A stretch of 12,434 bases of DNA, from the NCBI GenBank assembly GCA_045598065.1, contig JAZLLJ010000010.1:1-12434 (forward strand), given 5' to 3'. Numbering within the stretch: the stretch's first letter is position 1; every line of letters starts with the position of its first letter. The notes below the pieces were generated by a model. That model saw only the letters and a list, made by a program, of their open reading frames with translations, was not told where the DNA came from and did no database searches. Shown here one piece after another: positions 6,244 to 11,446 of the stretch. The DNA comes from RGIG426 sp045598065 (lineage in GTDB: Bacteria; Bacillota; Clostridia; Oscillospirales; Acutalibacteraceae). A program made the position numbers and the translations under genes.

Positions 6244-6279
6244 CTCAACTAAACAAAATATTTATTTTGTTTAGTTGAG
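6244..6279. repeat. Near-perfect 36-bp palindrome with 17-bp arms
   Basis: The left arm CTCAACTAAACAAAATA (6244-6260) and its exact reverse complement (6263-6279) flank TT. In the leftward transcript from the 6291-6319 promoter this would be the first structure formed, starting about 5 nt after initiation. Alternatives are a dyad operator overlapping the initial transcribed region or a recombinase-binding site. Confidence 0.85.
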
Positions 6280-6290
6280 TGTCTATTTAG

Positions 6291-6319
6291 AGTATACACC
6301 ACTTCTCTCTCGATTGCAA
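6291..6319 (-). promoter_or_regulatory. Leftward sigma-A-type promoter
   Basis: On the minus strand TTGCAA (complement of 6314-6319), 17 bp, then TATACT (complement of 6291-6296). Initiation near 6284 would give a leader of roughly 700 nt before the recombinase start, or a separate non-coding RNA. It lies back to back with the rightward promoter at 6358-6386. Confidence 0.6.
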
Positions 6320-6357
6320 GCATTTTTTGAATTTTTTTGAAAAGGCGGATTTTTCGG

Positions 6358-6386
6358 TTGCAATTTGTCGAAACTCGCGGTACACT
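6358..6386 (+). promoter_or_regulatory. Rightward promoter for the VTT-domain gene
   Basis: TTGCAA (6358-6363), 17-bp spacer, TACACT (6381-6386), with initiation expected about 23 nt before the 6416 start. The -35 is the same TTGCAA hexamer used by the divergent leftward promoter. Confidence 0.5.
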
Positions 6387-6415
6387 ATCGTTAGAAATTG
6401 ATAAGGAGATTTTCC

Positions 6416-7150
6416 ATGTCACACACAGACGACGTTTCTTCTTCTAAAATAAAACGGCGCAAAATCATCACCGGCGTTTCGCTTATCGTATTGCTGTTTT
6501 TAACGGTGATTTTGACGGTTGTATTTTGGAACTTTTTCAACAAGAATAACGAAGATTCTTTTCGGGAATATATTGAACGGTTCGGTGTCACAGCACCTCT
6601 TGTGTTTTTGACCGCCCAAATGCTGCAAATCTTTCTTCCCCTCCTCCCCGGAGAATTGATGGAAATCAGCGCCGGTTATCTGTTTGGCGCGGTACAAGGA
6701 ACGATTTTGTGCTTTTTAGGCATTTTTATCGCTTCCGCGGTGGTGTTTTGGTTGGTGCGACGCTTCGGTCGCGCTGTTTTGGAATTGTATTTTGACGTAG
6801 ACAAAATTTATGAAACCAAGCTGTTTTCCTCGGAAAAACGCATCAAGCGCGTAATGTTTTTCCTGTTTTTCCTGCCGGGAACGCCGAAAGACCTTTTGAC
6901 CTTTTTTGCGCCATTATCCAAAGTAACACTTCCGGAATTCCTTTGGATTTCGATGATTGCGCGTATTCCCTCAGTCATCTCGTCTACCATCGGCGGCCAT
7001 TTTTTGGTAGAAAAAGAATATCTTTCCGCCGCCGTTGTCTTTTTAATTACCGGCGTTGTCAGTTTGGTGGGCATCGCGGTGTACAACCAACTGATGCAAC
7101 GCTATCGCGCCCGTAAAAACGATACTGCCAACACAAACCAGAATGAATAA
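6416..7150 (+). CDS. TVP38/TMEM64 (VTT-domain, DedA-superfamily) membrane protein
   Basis: A 244-residue membrane protein of the VTT/DedA superfamily, whose members are linked to lipid scrambling or transport and membrane homeostasis. The N-terminus is basic and cytoplasmic (11-17), followed by a first helix (18-40). The VTT core includes LPGELMEISAGYLFGAVQG (77-95) and, after a helix at 98-115, the second re-entrant signature FFLFFLPGTPKDLLTFFAPL (148-167). ARIPSVISSTIGG (182-194) comes next, and a final helix at about 203-223. The LPGTPKDLLTF variant without the usual Arg marks a Clostridia subfamily as I recall it. The start ATG has AAGGAG (6403-6408) seven bases upstream. Followed by the DUF1540 gene, with which it may be co-transcribed. 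Confidence 0.87.
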   Translation: MSHTDDVSSSKIKRRKIITGVSLIVLLFLTVILTVVFWNFFNKNNEDSFREYIERFGVTAPLVFLTAQMLQIFLPLLPGELMEISAGYLFGAVQGTILCFLGIFIASAVVFWLVRRFGRAVLELYFDVDKIYETKLFSSEKRIKRVMFFLFFLPGTPKDLLTFFAPLSKVTLPEFLWISMIARIPSVISSTIGGHFLVEKEYLSAAVVFLITGVVSLVGIAVYNQLMQRYRARKNDTANTNQNE

Positions 7151-7161
7151 ACGTCCCCTCG

Positions 7162-7217
7162 ACGATACACACTATTCTCAGCGCCGTTGCGCGCAAAAAA
7201 ATAAAGAGGTGTATCGT
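7162..7217 (+). promoter_or_regulatory. Inverted repeat flanking the start region of the DUF1540 gene
   Basis: ACGATACAC (7162-7170) is exactly complementary to GTGTATCGT (7209-7217). The 3' arm fills the space between the SD (AGAGG, 7205-7209) and the TTG start at 7219. The 38-nt interval holds a small GCGC/GCGC hairpin (7181-7184 with 7189-7192). Pairing would hinder ribosome binding. Confidence 0.5.
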
Positions 7218-7218
7218 T

Positions 7219-7545
7219 TTGACAAAACTTAAATGTGATGTTGCTCACTGTTCCAGCAACGAACACGGACTCTGCTGCCGACCGGAAATCCGTGTCAGCG
7301 GAAACCATGCACAAGGAAGTGTCGATACCTGCTGTGCCTCGTTCAGCGCCTATCTTGGCGGCGGCGCACAAAACAGTTTTCGCACCTACACTACGCCCAA
7401 CCGTCAGATGCCGATTGACTGCACCGCGGAGACTTGTGTGTATAACCAAAACGGTATCTGCCATGCCAAAGAAGTCAAAATTGATGGTTCTTCGGCGACA
7501 AAAGCCGGTCAAACCTGTTGTCAAACCTTCGTGACAAACGGCTAA
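7219..7545 (+). CDS. Cysteine-rich protein with two DUF1540 domains
   Basis: A 108-residue soluble protein of unknown function, likely metal-binding because of its cysteines. Two repeats share the C-x4-C-x7-C pattern: C6, C11, C19 (then C20, and CC at 38-39), and C68, C73, C81 (then CC at 100-101). This arrangement is the DUF1540 signature of Clostridia. The second unit lacks a partner for C20. The start is TTG 7219, with AGAGGTG about eight bases upstream; there is no suitable ATG before the first cysteine. It lies 68 bp after the VTT gene and ends five bases before a strong terminator, so it closes that unit. Confidence 0.85.
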   Translation: MTKLKCDVAHCSSNEHGLCCRPEIRVSGNHAQGSVDTCCASFSAYLGGGAQNSFRTYTTPNRQMPIDCTAETCVYNQNGICHAKEVKIDGSSATKAGQTCCQTFVTNG

Positions 7546-7549
7546 AATC

Positions 7550-7581
7550 AGCCTCAGCCCTTTTGGGTTGAGGCTTTTTTT
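7550..7581 (+). terminator. Intrinsic terminator after the DUF1540 gene
   Basis: AGCCTCAGCCC (7550-7560) pairs with GGGTTGAGGCT (7565-7575) over 11 bp with one G-U and a TTTT loop, followed by a run of T to 7581. It isolates the downstream LicD operon. Confidence 0.93.
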
Positions 7582-7634
7582 ACTATTTTATTTAAAAAAG
7601 TAACGTTTTTGTTATAAAAAAAAGCAATTTCCCA

Positions 7635-7663
7635 TTGTAATTTTCTGTCGGATATAGTATACT
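7635..7663 (+). promoter_or_regulatory. Promoter of the LicD / cytidylyltransferase / GatZ / GatD operon
   Basis: TTGTAA (7635-7640), 17 bp, TATACT (7658-7663), preceded by an AT-rich stretch (7576-7630) that could serve as an UP element. Initiation near 7670 leaves a leader of about 42 nt carrying the hairpin at 7691-7710. Confidence 0.65.
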
Positions 7664-7690
7664 TTATCTGTATATGAGTACCCAATTCTA

Positions 7691-7710
7691 CTTTTGAGAG
7701 GTATCAAAAG
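7691..7710 (+). promoter_or_regulatory. Hairpin presenting the SD of the LicD gene in its loop
   Basis: CTTTTGA (7691-7697) and TCAAAAG (7704-7710) form a perfect 7-bp stem whose six-base loop GAGGTA holds the SD core. The ATG follows one base after the stem. The stem also uses the last bases before the start codon. This may modulate translation of the first gene of the operon. Confidence 0.55.
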
Positions 7711-7711
7711 A

Positions 7712-9355
7712 ATGAAGTACACACAAGATCTCCAAAAAGGCGTCCAGATTTACTACAATGATGCCGTTTTAAACGAAGCAAAAACAAACATTATCAAATT
7801 TCTTGACAAAGTTTGCCAGGAAAATAATTTGACATACTTTGCCTACGGCCCTACGTTGGTCGGCGCGGTGCATTACGGAAAGTTTATTCCTGGCCAAAAC
7901 TCTCTTTCCGGAGACATCGGCGTTCTGCGCGATGACTATGAAAAACTGATACCGATTTTACGGGAATGTGCCGAGGAAAACGGCTTTATTTTCGACGAAT
8001 ACATCGGCGATACCGACATTCCCCAACGCATCGTCCGTTTGGGACTGCGTGTCAAAATCGGCGATACCGAAACCGGCGACGAACTTTCTATGGACCAAGA
8101 TTTTTGGATTCTTGTCGCCCCGTTTGATCGCCTGCCGGACAGCTTTGACCTTTACTGTGCTCATCTGCGCCGGATGAAACGCGTAAACCGCCGTTATGCA
8201 CGCGTGTGTTCTTGCCGAGGATACAAAGGCGCAAAACAGAACTTCTTCCGTTTCCTCGCCAAAAAGATTCTTTACGGCTGGCGCTCTCCTCGCAAGGAAT
8301 TCGATCGAGTACAGCGCATCGCCGCAAAATACAACCACGCCGAAGATGCTCACCGTTTAATGCGCGTTGTATACACCAAAAGCGAAATGGTGTGGGAGGA
8401 TCAACTGCTGCCTCTCCAAAAACTCCCCTTTTACGGTATTGAACTCCCCTGCCCCCGTGACTTTTCTTCGTGGACGGCCACGCTTACTCCGGAACTGGAC
8501 AAACAAATCAAGACGATCCAAAAAGTCGATTTGTTGCTGCTTGAAGAATTCGACCGCATCTGCCGCAAACTGGATATCGGCTACTTCATCTGCGGCGGTT
8601 CAATGCTCGGCTACGTCCGCCACGGCGGATTTATCCCGTGGGATGACGATATCGACGTCGGTATGCTTCGTGCGGATTATGACCGCTTCTTGGCAGAAGG
8701 CGGCAAAGAACTCTCTGACCGCTTCTTCTTGCAAACTCGAGAAAGTGATCCCAAAATCCCCTATCTGTTCTCGAAAATCCGTATGAACAACACCGAATAT
8801 ATCACCGAATATAACGAAAACCGCGATTTCCACAAAGGCATCTGCCTTGATTTGTTCCCCTTCGATTTCCTGCCGGATGACGAAAAGGAACAAAAAGATT
8901 TTTTGGCGCAAGTCAATGTGTGTGTCCGTCGCCATAACAAAGCCTGCAATAAACAGATTGCCGAGCCGAAATACGACAAAAAACCCACTTCTTTCGAGGA
9001 TTGGTTCTGGCGTCACGTGGCACGCGCTCACCGTCAGTTATGGCGGTTGGTTTCCATTAAGAAAACCCAAAAGCGCTATATACGCATTGCCACGAAATAT
9101 AACGCCAAAGCCAAAGAACGCGGTCTCACCACCGTGGCCAGCTTTGTCCCGACCTACACCTTCGTTAATTTGGAAGACCTTCTTCCCTATCAGGACATTT
9201 CTTTCGAGGGCGTTTCGGCGAAGATTCCTGCAAAACCCGAAGTGTTCCTTGAAATGCAATACCATGATTTCATGAGTTTGCCGCCGCTTCATCGGCAGCT
9301 CGGACACGATTTAATCCGCTGGTCGGCGGATATTCCTGAAGTGAAAGAAAATTAA
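7712..9355 (+). CDS. Tandem LicD-family phosphotransferase (degenerate N-terminal copy, intact C-terminal copy)
   Basis: A 547-residue protein with two LicD units. LicD enzymes and the eukaryotic relatives FKTN/FKRP transfer phosphocholine or ribitol phosphate from a CDP donor to glycans. The C-terminal unit (about 262-547) has the signature ICGGSMLGYVRHGGFIPWDDDIDVG (293-317) with metal-binding D311, D312, D313 and D315, plus LDLFPFDFLPDD (379-390). The N-terminal unit (about 14-255) aligns throughout (YGPTLVGAVHYGKFIPG at 45-61; FWILVAPFDRLPD at 131-143). There the DDDID is replaced by GQNSLSGDIG (61-70), so it probably cannot catalyse. The ATG 7712 is preferred over the upstream TTG because the SD AGAGG lies at 7697-7701. 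No membrane span or signal peptide is visible. First gene of its operon. Confidence 0.88.
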   Translation: MKYTQDLQKGVQIYYNDAVLNEAKTNIIKFLDKVCQENNLTYFAYGPTLVGAVHYGKFIPGQNSLSGDIGVLRDDYEKLIPILRECAEENGFIFDEYIGDTDIPQRIVRLGLRVKIGDTETGDELSMDQDFWILVAPFDRLPDSFDLYCAHLRRMKRVNRRYARVCSCRGYKGAKQNFFRFLAKKILYGWRSPRKEFDRVQRIAAKYNHAEDAHRLMRVVYTKSEMVWEDQLLPLQKLPFYGIELPCPRDFSSWTATLTPELDKQIKTIQKVDLLLLEEFDRICRKLDIGYFICGGSMLGYVRHGGFIPWDDDIDVGMLRADYDRFLAEGGKELSDRFFLQTRESDPKIPYLFSKIRMNNTEYITEYNENRDFHKGICLDLFPFDFLPDDEKEQKDFLAQVNVCVRRHNKACNKQIAEPKYDKKPTSFEDWFWRHVARAHRQLWRLVSIKKTQKRYIRIATKYNAKAKERGLTTVASFVPTYTFVNLEDLLPYQDISFEGVSAKIPAKPEVFLEMQYHDFMSLPPLHRQLGHDLIRWSADIPEVKEN

Positions 9356-9372
9356 TCATCCGGAGGCCTCTT

Positions 9373-10080
9373 ATGAACATCCTGTTTTTGATGATGGGCG
9401 GCAGCGGCACCCGCTTCGGTGCATCCCGTCCGAAACAGTATACGCTGATTGATGACGTGCCGGTGTTTGCCTATATTCTGCGCGGCTACAACAAAATGGA
9501 TGAGATTGACAAAATTGTTGTTGTGTCCCACAAAGACTGGCTCGACTACGTTGACGAGTGGAAAGAGAAATTCCACATCGACAAACTCACCCACATCGTC
9601 AAAGGCGGCGACACTCGCTCCGAATCGGTGCTTAACGGTTTGTCCGCGGTGAAAGACATTGCGGCACACGACGACGTGGTGCTCCTTTGTGATGCCACCC
9701 ACCCCTACGTGGACGTAGAGGGCACCAAAGGCGTCATTGAAGGTGTTAAAAAATACGGCGGCGCCACCCTCGGTCAAAGACAATACGATACCGTCTACCG
9801 CATGAACGCCGAAACCTGTATGTTGGAGCAAGTTGTTCCGCGGCAGGAAATCGTCTCCGGCGCTTCCCCCGAAGCTTTCCGCTTCGGCGATATTTATAAG
9901 ATTTACAGCGAGGCATCCAAAGAAGAATTGGAATCCATGACCTCCGCCGGTGCCATCGCGCTTGCGCACAACATTCCCATGGTCGTGGTTCCTGCCTCGG
10001 TTATCAACTTGAAAATCACCTATCCCGGCGATATGGAAGTCTTTAAGAAACTCGTACATACTTACTTTTTCGAGGAGTAA
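9373..10080 (+). CDS. IspD/TarI-like cytidylyltransferase (probable CDP-sugar-alcohol synthesis)
   Basis: A 235-residue nucleotidyltransferase predicted to join CTP with a polyol phosphate, or with MEP if it were IspD. The N-terminal signature is MGGSGTRFGASRPKQY (8-23). Next come GGDTRSESVLNGL (78-90), DATHP (107-111), DT (139-140) and the C-terminal NLKITYPGD (212-220), all IspD-family landmarks in the right order and spacing. Two departures are seen: the usual DAxRP motif reads DATHP (Arg to His at 110), and QTPQxF is replaced by ASPEAF (164-169). These, with LicD upstream and a GatD-like dehydrogenase downstream, favour a TarI/ISPD-like role over isoprenoid synthesis. The start ATG has GGAGG in good position, 17 bases after licD. 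Confidence 0.85.
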   Translation: MNILFLMMGGSGTRFGASRPKQYTLIDDVPVFAYILRGYNKMDEIDKIVVVSHKDWLDYVDEWKEKFHIDKLTHIVKGGDTRSESVLNGLSAVKDIAAHDDVVLLCDATHPYVDVEGTKGVIEGVKKYGGATLGQRQYDTVYRMNAETCMLEQVVPRQEIVSGASPEAFRFGDIYKIYSEASKEELESMTSAGAIALAHNIPMVVVPASVINLKITYPGDMEVFKKLVHTYFFEE

Positions 10081-10094
10081 AAGGAGGGTTTATT

Positions 10095-11432
10095 ATGCCC
10101 ATACAAAATCCGCTTCGCGATATGGTCACAAAACGCAAGCTGGGAATCCACTGCGGTATTCCCTCGTTCTGTTCCGCCAACAAACTGGTCATTGAGGCCA
10201 TTTTGGAGCAGGCACAGCGGTTTGACGAGCGCGTGGTGATTGAAGCCACCTCCAACCAGGTCAACCAAAACGGCGGCTATATGCGGATGCAACCCAAAGA
10301 TTTCTGCGATTACGTTTACCAAATTGCCGATAAAATCGGTTTCTCGCGCGAAAAAATTCTCATCGGCGGCGACCATTTAGGGCCGCTTCCCTGGGCGGAT
10401 AAATCGGCGGAAGAGGCTATGGACAACGCCGAAACACTCGTGCGGTTGTCGGTGGCGGCAGGCTACAAAAAAATCCATTTGGACACCAGTATGAAACTGG
10501 GCGACGATCCTCTGGACGAGCGCCTTTCGGACGAAACCATCGCCGAGCGCGGTGCCCGGCTGTATAAAGCCTGCGAAGAGGAATATCAAAAGCTGCTCGA
10601 ACGCAATTCCGACGAAATGCACCCTGTTTTTGTCATCGGAAGCGAAGTACCGATTCCCGGCGGCAACCAAAAGAAAGAAGACGACGTGGAAGTTACCCGT
10701 CCGGAAGATTTTGAGAAAACCCTCGTGGCGTACCACAAAGTATTCTCCAAATACGGCATCTCCGATGCGTTCCAACACATCATCGCCATCGTGGTGCAAC
10801 CGGGCGTAGAATTCGGCAACCTGTCGGTGCACGCCTATGACCGCGTTGAGGCGGCCAAACTGTGCCAAAGCCTTAAAAAATACCCCGATATCGTGTTTGA
10901 AGGCCATTCCACCGACTACCAGTCCCCTAAAAAACTGAAAGAAATGGTGGAAGACGGTATCGCCATTATCAAAGTCGGCCCCGCCCTCACCTATGCGATG
11001 CGCGAAGCGCTGTATTCCCTCGCCATGATCGAGGATGAACTCATTACCCGCGAAGATCAGCGTTCGCATTACCGCGAGATTCTCGAGAGCAAAATGCTCG
11101 AAGATCCCACCTATTGGAAAAAATATTATAAAGGCGACGAAAACAGCGTGGCCATCCAACGTCGCTACGGTTTTTCTGACCGCAGCCGCTATTACACCGC
11201 GCTTCCGGACGTGGAAAACGCAATGAACAAATTGTTCGCCAACCTCGATCAAGTGACCATTCCCATGGGCATTTTACACCAGTATATGCCGATGCAGTAT
11301 ATTAAAGTCCGCGACGGCGCGTTAACTCTTCGCGCTCGCGACCTTGCAAAATACAGTATCGTCGCCATGGTGGAAGATTATAACTACGCCGCCAAAGTCA
11401 ACTATATGTTCGGCGGATTATCGGCCGTCTAA
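10095..11432 (+). CDS. GatZ/KbaZ-like tagatose-bisphosphate aldolase subunit
   Basis: A 445-residue TIM-barrel protein matching the non-catalytic (stabilising) subunit of class II D-tagatose-1,6-bisphosphate aldolase. E. coli GatZ is about 420 residues, so the length fits. Recognisable motifs in order are IEATSNQVNQNGGY (49-62), GGDHLGP (91-97), IHLDTSM (127-133), GSEVPIPGG (182-190), VVQPGVEF (233-240), HSTDYQ (271-276), KVGPALT (293-299) and YWKKYY (340-345). Retained H94, H128 and H271 could bind metal. No GatY/KbaY partner is in the window, so it may act alone or with one encoded elsewhere. The start ATG has AAGGAGGG eight bases ahead, 14 bases after the cytidylyltransferase stop. The context is biosynthetic rather than galactitol catabolism. 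Confidence 0.88.
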   Translation: MPIQNPLRDMVTKRKLGIHCGIPSFCSANKLVIEAILEQAQRFDERVVIEATSNQVNQNGGYMRMQPKDFCDYVYQIADKIGFSREKILIGGDHLGPLPWADKSAEEAMDNAETLVRLSVAAGYKKIHLDTSMKLGDDPLDERLSDETIAERGARLYKACEEEYQKLLERNSDEMHPVFVIGSEVPIPGGNQKKEDDVEVTRPEDFEKTLVAYHKVFSKYGISDAFQHIIAIVVQPGVEFGNLSVHAYDRVEAAKLCQSLKKYPDIVFEGHSTDYQSPKKLKEMVEDGIAIIKVGPALTYAMREALYSLAMIEDELITREDQRSHYREILESKMLEDPTYWKKYYKGDENSVAIQRRYGFSDRSRYYTALPDVENAMNKLFANLDQVTIPMGILHQYMPMQYIKVRDGALTLRARDLAKYSIVAMVEDYNYAAKVNYMFGGLSAV

Positions 11433-11446
11433 AAGGAGAAATCAGT

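Noticed and set aside
6089..6274. Rightward 61-codon frame in the gene-free region
   Set aside because: Start lacks a convincing SD, the frame runs through the palindrome, and the composition is that of A-rich spacer DNA.
4577..6290. Integrated phage or conjugative element anchored by the recombinase
   Set aside because: No other mobile-element genes, no tRNA end, and no attL/attR-like direct repeat bracketing cargo in the window.
5600..6400. CRISPR array suggested by repeated short motifs
   Set aside because: Repeats are 9-10 bp, irregularly spaced and partly inverted; no regular repeat-spacer structure and no cas genes.
7694..7711. Upstream TTG (7694) as start of the LicD gene
   Set aside because: That TTG overlaps the SD itself; ATG 7712 is correctly spaced from AGAGG.
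10377..11252. Long antisense open frame opposite the GatZ-like gene
   Set aside because: It mirrors codon bias of the plus-strand gene, has no SD and no domain features; the plus-strand protein shows clear GatZ motifs.
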